Shown here: in pieces, positions 1 through 10,326 of the stretch | Layout of the letters: each line of letters starts with the position of its first letter | Numbering within the stretch: position 1 is the first letter of the stretch | Source of the DNA: Ampelocalamus luodianensis | Taxonomy: Eukaryota > Streptophyta > Magnoliopsida > Poales > Poaceae | Direction: 5' to 3' | DNA: 64,000 nucleotides | Assembly: GCA_036346255.1 (NCBI GenBank) | Contig: CM070619.1 | Coordinates: 33,982,342 to 34,046,341, forward strand | Program-made: the position numbers and the translations under genes | Notes under the pieces: generated by a model | Seen by the model: the letters and a program-made list of their open reading frames with translations, nothing else | The model's database searches: none | What the model was told of the DNA's origin: nothing

Positions 1-1454
1 TGAGCTCACGACGACCGGAGGCGGAGAAGAAAACACGGCTCCCACGGCGAGGTCGCTCCAGGCTTCTAGAGGGCTCCAGAAGGTGCGCCTCAGCTCCGCC
101 TTGATCCCAGGAGCGGAAAGCACAAGACGATGGCGACGAAGGTGGTCCGAGGCGCCGGAATCGCCGCGGCGCGAATCGCCAAGCTTGGAGGAGATTCGAT
201 CGCAAGCCCGCAACGATGCACCAAAGATGAAAATGAAGTCACCGTTAGACTGGGTGCATCGGTCGCGATCCTAAAGGACCAAGTGACGAGGCTAGAGGCT
301 CACGAAACACAAGCGAGCTTGCGGGGCGCGGCGGAGTTGGAAGCGAAGAAGTGGCTCCAAGCGACTTCTTTGGATGCCACGAGCTCGGGATGGGAAAAAT
401 GGATGCGCGAGGAACAAGGAAGGCGGCGAGAAGGTTGCGGAAGCACAAGCGCAACGAGGTGATGGCGCTGTCCTCTCCTTCTTCTCGGCGAAAGCAGAAG
501 TGGGCGGAGGAGCAACAGAGCGGGAAAGCGAGATGTGGTGATCGCGGTGAGGTAATGAAGGTGCAGCGACACCGGAGAAGGACACGCAGCGTCCACGGCG
601 TGGCGGCGGCGAGCTGCGTGCACGCATGCGACTTGCGGCGAACTCCGCGAGCCAGCGGAGAAGACGAGCGACGCGGACAAGGAGGGCCCACACGTCGCTG
701 ACGGCGACGGCGGTGCGAACCGAGTCAAGTGCGGCGCGAACCGGCGGTTAGACTCGATCAATATCGCGCCGACCGTTGGATCTAGAACGGACGGTCGAGA
801 TTGATGTATGCATTCGGACGGTCGGTTGCATACGCGCGCGTGGTCGTTCGATTCGCATCGGACGGTGATGACCATCGAGCGCGCGGTGCAACTAGTTGGT
901 TCGACCGAGCCAAGCGGTGCGAGTCGGACTCGAGCTGAGGTTGAGTTCGGGCAGAGGAACAGTGTTTTAGAATTTGATTTAAAAGACAAAGAAGGTTTGG
1001 GGAATTTTAGAGGTAGCTCCAGGGCTCCAAAATTTCAGAAATTTTATGGTAGCTAACAGGGACAGAGGACAACCTTGTGAAATTTTTCCAGGGTTTTCAT
1101 GCACTAGATTTTCCCAACAAAATTCACAAGCTGCTGTACTGGAGTTTGACGACTTCAAACAGAGTTGACTTGGCCATTTGAAATAGCAAACAAAATCTAA
1201 AAATTGTGAAATAATTCAGGGAGGTAGATAGGATGATCAAGATGATAGGAAAATAATTTCAGAGGATGATCACAAGTTTGAAGGCTAAGAATTTGCTGAC
1301 AACAATCTCCATTCACAAGAATTTAATTCTAGAAAATGGAAATTGCTAGGGAAAAATGTAGGAACTTTCAAATGATTTGAAGAGACAACAAAAGTTTTTA
1401 TTCCTCCTCAAAATTTTACATTTGAAATACAAACCCTAAGTTAGGGCTGTTACA
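1..1454 (-). repeat. Element A 3' LTR, promoter-side 1.45 kb only
   Basis: This segment aligns with 8877-10326. The LTR ends on the plus strand at TGTTACA (1448-1454), the complement of the sense start TGTAACA. GC-rich sequence at 1-930 carries repeated words of the type CCGTTGGAT and ATCGGACGG (about 772-872), shared with the U3 of elements F and D. AT-rich sequence follows at 960-1454. The remaining LTR sequence, including its 3' end, lies left of the window. Confidence 0.92.
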
Positions 1455-1468
1455 AATCTCCCCCCCTT
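1455..1468 (-). other. Polypurine tract of element A
   Basis: The minus strand reads AAGGGGGGGAGATT immediately before the TGTAACAG start of the 3' LTR. This is the usual position and composition for the plus-strand DNA primer. Confidence 0.9.
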
Positions 1469-1494
1469 ACAGGAATCTCGCCCCGAGATTCTGA

Positions 1495-2800
1495 TCACTG
1501 GGAGAAGAATGATGGGTAATCTGCTCGGAGACGATCTTCCCGCTCCCAAGTGGCTTCATCCTCGGAGTGGTTCGACCACTGAACTTTAAGGAACTTAATC
1601 ACACGGTTCCTTGTTCTGCGTTCAGCTTCTTCGAGGATACGAGCGGGCGCTCACGATAAGGCAGATCTTCACGCACATCGATATTTTCCAATGGCGTTTC
1701 CTCAACCGAACACTGAGGCACTTCTTCAATTGTGACACATGGAAAACATCATGCACCCTTCAAGTGTAGCCGGCAACTCCAACTTGTATGCAACAGCTCC
1801 CACTTTCTTGATGATGCGATATGGCGGGCATATCGAGGAGCGCTTGCCCTTGACACCAAACGACGATGTCCCTTCAAAGGTGAAACTTTGAGATACACAA
1901 AGTCATTGGTGGAAACTCAACTCACGGCGGCGCCGACTGCATAGCTCTTACGCTGGATGAGCCACACGCAAGTGCTCACGAATCAATCGCACTTGACTTT
2001 CGGCCTCATTGATCGAATCGGGCCAAAGAACGCCTTTCACGATTTCGACCGGTTCAATGGTGTTCTGCAGCGCGCCCATACAAGGCCTCAAATGGTGCCA
2101 TCACGAGACTAGCACGAAGGCGTTGTTGTAGGAGAACTTCGGCAAGCGGTAGGCACTTCTCCCAATTCTTTCCATAGGAAAGAACACAAGCACGGAGCAT
2201 ATCTTCAAGCACTGATTGGCGCGCTCCGTCGACCATCGATCCCGAGGATGATAGGTCGAATGAGCGAAAGACGGGTACCCATGGCCTCCTGCGGTGTGCC
2301 AAAATCGGAAGTGAAAAGAGAACCACGATCGACACTATCGTTCGTGGCACACCATGCGACTCACAATGCGGGATATGTAAAGATCCGCTGGCCGATTCAC
2401 ATCAATTTTCGATCGCCTTTGGAAGGAAATGGGCCACCTTCGTCAATCGATCAATGACAACCCATAATGCATCCTTCCCGCAGAGTGCAGGCGGACCGGT
2501 GATAAAATCCATGCCTCTGATCCACTTCCATTACGGTATAGGCAAGGGTGAAGAAGACCGCTGGACGCCGATGCTCGGCCTTCACGCGACAACATCGTCG
2601 CATCGGCAACGAACACAGCAATCTCGCGCTTCATGCGAGTCCACGAGAATCTCGCGCAGATCTTGGTACATTTTAGTGGCCGGGATGGATGGACAAAGGC
2701 GAATCATGGGCCTCTGAAGAATCAAATCCCGCAACTCGGGACCTTTGGGACCACAAGACGCGACCCAAACCATACAACACCGTGCTCATCTTCTGTGAAA
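1495..2800 (-). pseudogene. Element A integrase with C-terminal chromodomain (broken)
   Basis: This is the C-terminal third of pol. Integrase joins the cDNA to host DNA, and a chromodomain is thought to guide it to chromatin marks. Reading minus-strand frames from high to low coordinates I see a zinc-binding and core region (MKREIAVFVA at about 2630; the NWEKCLPLAE and APFEALYGR region at about 2070-2190). After several frameshifts comes a chromodomain tail (about 1500-1620) with the pattern KFLKVQWSNH followed by EDEATWEREDRL and YPSFF, ending at a TGA at 1497-1495, only 27 bp before the polypurine tract. The EATWE signature and position identify a Tekay/Del-type chromovirus. At least four frame changes separate the pieces, so the protein is not made as written. 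Some breaks may be consensus errors. Confidence 0.87.
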
Positions 2801-2989
2801 ACTTGGTGATCCATCCTTGATATTACGCGATTTTACCCACACCATCATCGATTCTTTGTCTTGCCTTGATTTGATCCACCAAGGTTGGTTGCACAACCAA
2901 GGCGACAAGGGAACCATGCTCAACCAAACCGGGTTGAGGCGCTGAAATTCTGCAAGAAGTGCGGTTGTTGCTCTTGGATCATTAAAGTA

Positions 2990-4400
2990 TTGCGGTATAC
3001 CTTTCGGCTAAGTGCATCGGCAACCACATTGGCCTTGCGGTGATCTTGAATACCCATGTCGTAATCTTTGATCAATTCTAGCCATCTCCTCTGCACGAGG
3101 TTCAGATCTGGTGAGTGAACAAGTATTTCAAACTCTTGTGATCGGAATACACCTCACGTGATTCTGCCGATCAGATAATGCCGCCAAATCTTGAGTGCAT
3201 GCACCACGCACCAACTCTAAATCATGGGTGGGATAATTGAGCTCGTGAGGTCTCAATCGCTGGATGCATAGGCAATCGCCTTGCCTTCTGCATAAGAACA
3301 CATCAAGGCCACGACGAGGCATCGCAATAAATATCAAGCTCTTGTGGATATCGGGAAGAGTGAGGATCGGTGAAGTCAATCGCCGTTTGAGCTCACGAAA
3401 ACTCTCATCACAAGCAGAGGACCATACAAACTTCTTGTCCTTCTTGAGCAATTCGGTCATCGGCTGCGATCTTGGAGAAGTTCTCGATAAAGCGGCGATA
3501 GTAGCCCGCTAAACCAAGAAAACTCCGCATCGTTGGTGACTTGGTGGCCCCAAGATAGAACATCGTGACCTTCTTTGGGATCCACAGCTATGCCTCCAAA
3601 TGAAAGAACATGGCCCAAGAATGCCACTTCCTTCAACGAACTCACATTTGCTGAACTTTGCATACGGTGATGCTCCATAACTTGCCCAAAACAATTTCGG
3701 ATGCTCGGCATGCTCGCTTGATCTTGGAATAGATAAGAATGTCATCAATAAAGACCACCACAAATTTATCCAAATACTCCATGAATACTGAATTCATAAG
3801 GTTCATGAACAAAGCTGGAGCATTGGTTAAACCGAAAGACATGACGGTGTACTCGTACAGACCATAACGAGTAGTGAAGGCCGTCTTCGGAATATCCTCA
3901 GATCTGATCCTGACCTGATGATACCCCATTCTCAAATCAATCTTTGAGAACACCTGGGCTCCGGTCAACTGATCAAACAGATCATCAATGCGGGGCAGAG
4001 GATATTTGTTCTTCACCGTCACCTCATTGAGAGGACGGTAATCAACACACATGCGCAAGGTCTTGTCCTTCTTCTTCACAAAGATCACCGGACAACCCAA
4101 GGAGATGGCTGGGACGGATGAAACCCTTTGCTTGGAGCTCACCAAGCTGCTTCTTCAATTCTTCTAGCTCATTGGGAGGCATCCGATACGGCGCCTTCGA
4201 AATCGGGGCGGTACCGGGCAGCAACTCGATGACAAACTCCAGGTCTCGAACCGGAGGCATCCCGGGCAAGTCTTCGGAAAGACATCCCAAAGTCGATACT
4301 ATGGGAACATCCACGAATCGCAAGGTTGGCTTCGCTTCTAATACACATAGATGTGGCCCTGCAATGCGGCGAAAATCCGACTGCTACTTTGAAGGCTGGT
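2990..4400 (-). pseudogene. Element A reverse transcriptase and RNase H (broken)
   Basis: This is the central part of pol, which copies element RNA into DNA and removes the RNA strand. The N-terminal finger region has DLPGMPPVRDLEFVIELLPG (about 4210-4270). The palm region (3642-4145) has KNKYPLPRIDDLFDQLTGA, KTAFTTRYGLYEYTVMSFGL and the catalytic FIDD box within FVVVFIDDILIYSK (about 3740-3762). The thumb and connection follow with VAFLGHVLS (about 3610-3640). RNase H follows with LLKKDKKFVW (about 3430) and LRPHELNYPTHDLELV (about 3205-3255). All three pieces are in different minus-strand frames. Relatedness to the element F homologue is obvious at almost every block. Confidence 0.92.
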
Positions 4401-4544
4401 AAGATAAACAATCTTCACAGCTGTCGATTTGCCCCAAGTGTTGGCACAACCAATCCATGCCAAGAATCACATCGGACTCATTGGAAAGGTAATAAGGTTT
4501 GCCAAAAACCCTACTCCTTGGACTATGATAGGAACATCACGACA

Positions 4545-4760
4545 TCAGAGAACGACTCTCATTTCCGACCCCGAGCGGATGAGCAAAGGAACTCCCAAAG
4601 GAACACAGTGAAGACCACTAGCAGCAGCAAATGATCTTGAAATAAAAGAATGCGATGCTCCAGAATCAAATAATACTGCAGCAGGACGAGAATTAACAAG
4701 AAGTGTACCCATCACGACATCTGGCGCCTCCTGAGCCTCCTCAGCTGAAAGGTGGTTGAC
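4545..4760 (-). pseudogene. Element A aspartic protease
   Basis: This is the retroviral-type aspartic protease that cleaves the Gag-Pol polyprotein. The catalytic motif lies in the run VLFDSGASHSFI (about 4640-4690), preceded by VVMGTLLVNSRPA. It is continuous with the zinc-knuckle part of gag in one minus-strand frame (4545-5123), as expected for the Gag-Pro junction of a chromovirus. Downstream it shifts frame before the RT. Confidence 0.88.
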
Positions 4761-4769
4761 TCGACCGCT

Positions 4770-5793
4770 GCTCGCACCCTGGGGCTTCTGGATCATCTTC
4801 TGGTCAGGTGGATGACCACTCCCCTGCCCGCGTCCTCCATTAGGACGAGGGGCTGCTGCAACACTCTGAGGGCAGGCATTCGCATAATGGCCCTTGTTGT
4901 GGCAGCGAAAACAAGTGACCTCGGCCGCCGGATTGCGGAGGCCGCTCTGCTGCTGGATCGCAGGCGCACGTGGCTGAAACACGGCCTGCGGTGGGCGAGG
5001 AGCTGGTGCAGATGGCCTCGGCGCCGGTGGAGCAAAAGAACGGGCCACCGGTGCTTGCCCGGCCAGTCTGAGCAGGTGGCGTGAGTAGGCGATGTGCCTC
5101 CCATTTGCGCTTGGACTCGCCACGCCTTTGCCTTATGCTCGGCAACAATGGCCTTATCTACCAAGGCACGAAAGTCGAAAAAGTCCACAATAGATAGCTT
5201 GTCTGCGGCTCCTCGGACAAGCCATCCATAAACTTCTCTGCTAGCCTCATCTCGAGGCCACCTCTCCCGGAGCATAACGAGCCGATGATTGAACTCGCAC
5301 AAGTACTCCGTCACGCATTTGCGCCCTTGCTTGGCGCGAGGAACTCCTTCTTCTTGACTTCATCAGGCCGTCGGGGATGTGGGCCCGACAAAGCGACTGA
5401 ACTCCTCCCACGCGACCACATGGCCGCGGGCTGCATGGCGAGATAGTTCTCCCACCATGAGAGTGCCGCCCTCAGGCGGTGGGGCCGCGAGAGCGCCTTA
5501 TCCTGCGCTGGCATCGAGCTATGTTGAGCTTCCGCTCAACCATGCGCGACCAATCATCCGCATCGAGAGGTCCTCGGAGCGGGAGTAAGTCGGCGGCGTG
5601 CGCGGAGGAACTCGCAAGTCCCCGCGAGTCCGGTGGCCGCCACCACCGGCAGGAGTGGAGGTATTCCTAGCAATAACCTCCAAGATGCGCGTCGGTCCAT
5701 GCGGTTTCGCTCGATCGAGCGAGCACCTCGACCATGGTCGGAGGAGGAAGCTCCTCATCATGACCACTCTGGCGCCACGCGTTCTCCGGCCAT
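4770..5793 (-). pseudogene. Element A gag (capsid/nucleocapsid), frameshifted
   Basis: Gag forms the virus-like particle and its zinc knuckle binds element RNA. I place the start at the ATG complementary to 5791-5793; its context (a short basic N-terminus, then GAGGAGCTTCC and a Pro-rich stretch) matches the start of F gag at 28231. Downstream there is PLDADDW and VERKLNIA (about 5550-5590), ALSWWENYLA (about 5450), PDEVKKKEFLA (about 5345), DKLSIVDFFDFRALVDKAIV (about 5140-5205), and a CCHC knuckle of the form CX2CX4HX4C within CFRCHNKGHYANAC (about 4872-4913). At least three frame changes occur between these blocks, so it is non-functional as assembled. Confidence 0.87.
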
Positions 5794-6194
5794 CTGTTTT
5801 ACTAAGACAAGTTAGCAACAAATTTAAGAGCAAGAAAACCCAAAATTCATGAAAGCGAATCAGAAACAAACACAAGGCGGGATAAAGTTCGACCAGCAAA
5901 AATCGGACACATAACTACTCCCTTTACATCTTACCCTATTATCCCCACAAGTTTTAGTTGGATTAAACTTCATGGTTCTCCCCAAACTAATTCCACCGTA
6001 GTAACTATCTTTTGAAAGGTGAAGAGAAAACCAAGTTTCAAAACTTAAATTAGAGTAAGATGAGAGTAAAGCTAAGATAGGTAAGGAATAAAATCGAGAA
6101 TGCCTAGGTTTTCATAAACCTTTTTTATACTTTGAAATTAAGCTTTTTCAAAATATCCTAAGGACGACTATGCTTGGGTTACTACGGTCAGAAT
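5794..6194 (-). other. Element A untranslated leader
   Basis: Non-coding sequence between the primer site and gag. It aligns with the leaders of F (27483-27920) and C (53485-53940), including the block reading CTAAAACTTGTGGG followed by GGGTAAGATGT (complement of about 5920-5965) and TCGTCCTTAGGATATTTTGA near the primer site. Conservation across autonomous and non-autonomous elements suggests a packaging or dimerisation function. That role is inferred. Confidence 0.75.
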
Positions 6195-6207
6195 GACTCT
6201 GATACCA
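6195..6207 (-). other. Primer-binding site of element A (initiator tRNA-Met)
   Basis: The minus strand reads TGGTATCAGAGTC four bases inside the LTR end. This matches the complement of the plant initiator tRNA-Met 3' end used by most plant LTR elements. Confidence 0.92.
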
Positions 6208-6211
6208 ACTT

Positions 6212-9200
6212 TGTGAGGACCCCAATTTATTTGGTTTGTAATGCTTAACCAACCACCCTGGTCCTAGCATCACAAATCAAATAAGCGATCCTCGAGATAT
6301 GTATACTTCCCGAGCAGATACACACCTCGGTACAAAATTAGACATCAACTCCATCCCACACATAGAGACCAAACACAACACTACCAAGCGGAAGATAAAC
6401 AATTAGTAGAGGTTATTAGGACACAGTGCCGACTGCCCAAAAGATACACAAATAACAAGAACGGCAATGAAGTAAAGTGCCATAAGATGGCTATAAACAA
6501 AACCAATCAGTGTGCCTTCAACCCACAAGGCATCTGACCGGACCGCCAAGACTAGTCGTCACCCACGAAGCGACAGCACAGCTCACAGAAGTGAGGCCCC
6601 TGAGGCTCACCTTCCTCCTCTGCAACAAAAACATCAAGCAAAGCACACGAGTACAAAGATTGTCTTTGTACCGCAAGGCCGACGTGTGAACTAGCAGACC
6701 TGTTCATAAGCTACATGCAGGCTTATTTGGTGGAGGTCATATGTTTCATTTGCATAAAGCCAATTTTCATTTGCAATAAGGTAATACAGTTTAAAGGCAA
6801 GTTTGCAATTCATTTTTAAGATTGAAATAACAGTACGGATATTAATAACAAAAGCGAAAGATAAAACAACCTAGAAGTGACTATCCCAATAGTCACCACA
6901 ACAATAGCACGAATCCCAGATTCGTACCACCCATCCAATTTTAATTTAAATGTTGTAGTCTAGTTCTTACGGGCGTATCAGGCGTGTCCATAACCTAGGG
7001 CGAGGCTATTCGAATAGTTTTAACCTCTGAGGTGTACCAATGTACCCACACTTGGACCTTTAAGCCAAAACACACTTAGAAGGTATCTTTGCACGGCTAA
7101 GTCCTACGAGACTTTTTCCAATATTGTGTATTAACTACGAGCCGCTCGTATGGATAGAAATCCATACGCTTACATGGTAAAGCGAAAAGACAACTACCCA
7201 CTCGGGATAAAGCTTTTGGACAACTACCATGCTCCCACCTCCATCCCTCTGCGACCTCCTGCGACCGGGCCAATACACGCCAAAGTACTAGGTCAAGAGA
7301 GGTCCCATATACTCTAGTGTGGTTAGCACGCAAAATGCTCGATGCGGTGGCGCAAGTAACTCGGTCCTTAAGCGGCTGGGCACCTTTCGATCACACCCAA
7401 CAGATCACACGGTCTTACCATTGTGCCCAAGTCTAAATCATTCTTGTTTTCATTTTTAGTTTTGCAGATAAACATAGCAAAAGTGAAACGTAAAGTTATA
7501 GTAGATTTTGTGTGATCAAGGCTCACCGACTAAAGTCGATAACCGCCAGATTCTACCGATAGCTAAGCATGTCTAAGCAAGTTGACCCGGATCTACTAAG
7601 TGACAAGGGATCATCCAATGATCTCTAATCACGACAAATAACCTAAGCTCGGTAGTAGAGATCAATATTTTGTCTACAGGATATGCACTACGGATTTAAC
7701 TAATCAATTTAACACAAATTAAGCAATGCATACATACAATTGAAACAAAATATTAATCTTTAAAATACGGGATTAAACATGATCAAATGCTTGCTGGTTC
7801 GTCATTTGCTCAATATGTTGCGGAGGATCGTTCTCGGGGTTGCGCAAATATCGAATCCTAACGATTGAACAAAGCAAATAATAAGAGCGAATAACACCAC
7901 CAAACTCAAACAATACAACAACAACAAAACACACTAAACTTTTCCCAGCAGCCTAAGCATGATATAACAAAATTTCAGAAACAGAGAACGAATTCACTTT
8001 AAGTTATTAAGAATTTTCTATGAATTTCTAAGCTAAAAACACATCAAAACACTAGTTAATTACTTAACAAATTTTCATGAACAGAAACAGTGTATAAAAC
8101 CTATCCTAATAATTAGTACATTAAAATGACAAATTACAAAATTGGTTTCACCGGATTTGGACAAATATTGAAAGAGATATGCATTTTCTAATCTAGAAGA
8201 TACATAAAACATCATTTTATTAATTAACAGATTTTTGCTACAGAGACATGGATGAAACTAATTTTAGTAAATAATACATTTGAAATGAAAATAAACAGCA
8301 CTGATTCATGCAATTTGGATAAAAATTGAATTAGTTATGCATTTTCTAAGTTTAAATGAATTAACAATGCAACGAAAACATATTACGAAATACTAAAGCA
8401 TTAAATCCTTTTTCTACCCACGGCCAACTAGCCCCGACATCGACGGCGGGCGCGCGAAAATGTTGACGAATGCAGCCGGCCCGCGAAAGTGGCGTCGGCG
8501 TATTCTAAGAATACGTCTTGACTACCAAAGTGCAAACCTAACATACCCTCACGTAAATCGCTTCCCATCGGAGAAAGCGCATTAAGGAAACTACACGACC
8601 CTAACGACATTCCAGGCCACATGACGAGACTCAAGGTGAAATAAAGCGGTTGGATTAAATGATTTCTAAACATGATTAACGACAAGGCCCACAAGTCGAG
8701 ACTCCACTAAACAAGATTAGCGATGAGATGACACGGCGGCTCGCCGCTCACGAGAACGGCGCGCGCGCGCGCGGTGGATCTCGCTAACGATGGGCTTCAA
8801 GGCGAGTGGCGATACCTTCGGGTTCATAGAGACTTCGCGAACGATGGCGGCAGGCGAGTCCGATGGTCACCGGAGTTGAGCTCACGGCGGCGGAGGCGAG
8901 AGAAAACACGGCTCCACGGCGAGGTCGCTCTGAGCTTCTAGAGGGCTCGGAAGGTGCGCCTCGGCTCGCCTTGATCCCGGGCGAAAGCACAAGGCGATGG
9001 CGGCGAAGGTGGTCGAGGCGGCCGGAATCGCCGCGCGCGAATCGCCAAGCTTGGAGAGATTCGATCGCAAGCCCGCAACGATGCACCAAAGATGAAAATG
9101 AAGTCACCGTTGGACTCGGTGCATCGATGCGATCCTAAAGGACCAAGTGACGAGGCTAGAGGCTCACGAGAACACAAGCGAGCTTGCGGGGCGCGGCAGC

Positions 9201-10326
9201 GGAGTTGGAGGCGAAGAAGTGGCTCCAAGCGACTTCTTCGGATGCCACGAGCTCGGGATGGGAAAAATGGATGCGGCGAGGAACAAGGAAGGCGGCGAGA
9301 AGGTTGCGGAAGCACAAGCGCAACGAGGTGATGGCGTCCTCTCCTTCTTCTCGGCCGAAAGCAGTGGGCGGAGGAGCAACAGAGCGGGAAAGCGAGATGT
9401 GAGTGATCGCGGTGAGGTAATGAAGGTCCGGCGACGCCGGAGAAGGACACGCGTCCACGGCGTGGCGGCGGCAGCTGCGTGGCACGCATGCGCGGTTGCG
9501 GCGAACTCGGCGAGCGCGGAGAAGACGAGGGCGTCATCGACAAGGAGGGCCCACACGTCGATGACGGCGGCGGCGGTGCGAACCCGAGTCAAGTGCGGCG
9601 CGAACGCGGTTGGACTCGATCAATATCGCGCGACCGTTGGATCTAGAACGGACGGTCGAGATTGATGTATGCATTCGGACAGGTCGGTTGCATACGCACG
9701 CGTGGCCGTTCGATCTGCATCGGACGGCTGACAGCCATCGAGCGCGCGCGGTGCAACTAGTTGGTTCGACCGAGCCAAGCGGTGCGAGTCGGACTCGAGC
9801 CTGAGGTTGGGTTCGGGCCCGAGGAACAGTGTTTTTAGAATTTGATTTAAAAGACAAAGAAGGTTTGGGGAATTTTTAGAGGTAGCTCCAGGGCTCCAAA
9901 AATTTCAAAATTTTTATGGTAGCTAACAGGGACAGAGGACAACCTTGTGAAATTTTTCCAGGGGTTTTCATGCACTAGATTTTTCCCAACAAAATTCACA
10001 AGCTGCTGTACAGGGAGTTTGACCAGACTTCAAACAGAGTTGACTTGGCCATTTGAAATAGCAAACAAAATCTAAAAATTGTGAAATAATTCAGGGAGGT
10101 AGATAGGATGATCAAGATGATAGGAAAATAATTTCAGAGGATGATCACAAGTTTGAAGGCTAAGAATTTGCTGACAACAATCTCCATTCACAAGAATTTA
10201 ATTCTAGAAAATGGAAATTGCTAGGAAAAATGTAGGAACTTTCAAATGATTTGAAGAGACAACAAAAGTTTTATTCCTCCTCAAAATTTTACATTTGAAA
10301 TACAAACCCTAAGTTAGGGCTGTTAC
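6212..10326 (-). repeat. Element A 5' LTR, about 4.1 kb
   Basis: This LTR is bounded by TGTGAGGACCCC (plus, 6212) and GGGCTGTTAC (plus, ends 10326). It contains, in element-sense order from the right: U3 with GC-rich dyad words (9600-9740), an AT-rich middle (7600-8400), a stem-loop at 7521-7544, the hairpin CGTATGGAT/ATCCATACG at 7147-7168, the palindrome CTATTCGAATAG at 7006-7017, an AATAAG/AAATAAG region near 6730, and the terminal stem-loop at 6226-6285. GC-rich ORFs at 8900-9850 occur on both strands, are low complexity and are not preserved between the LTR copies, so I do not call genes here. Confidence 0.93.

Larger units (their letters stand above)
1..10326 (-). mobile_element. Element A: Ty3/Gypsy chromovirus (Tekay/Del type), left end outside window
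   Basis: This is a minus-strand LTR retrotransposon. On the minus strand the order is 5' LTR (10326-6212), primer-binding site, gag, protease, RT, RNase H, integrase with chromodomain, polypurine tract, then the 3' LTR (1454 downward, cut by the window start). Sequence 1-1454 matches about 8877-10326, which proves the LTR pair. The LTR begins TGTAACAGCCC and ends GGGGTCCTCACA in the sense orientation. The internal region is 4757 bp, a normal chromovirus size, but its reading frames are broken many times. Its right-hand edge reads TGTTAC followed by G where the inner copy reads TGTTACA, so the outermost base is changed or lost. The target duplication cannot be tested because the left end is outside the window. 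Confidence 0.93.

Noticed and set aside
8938..9857. ORFs of up to 201 codons in the A LTR
   Set aside because: Overlapping open frames on both strands in GC-rich sequence, not preserved in the other LTR copy (1-990).
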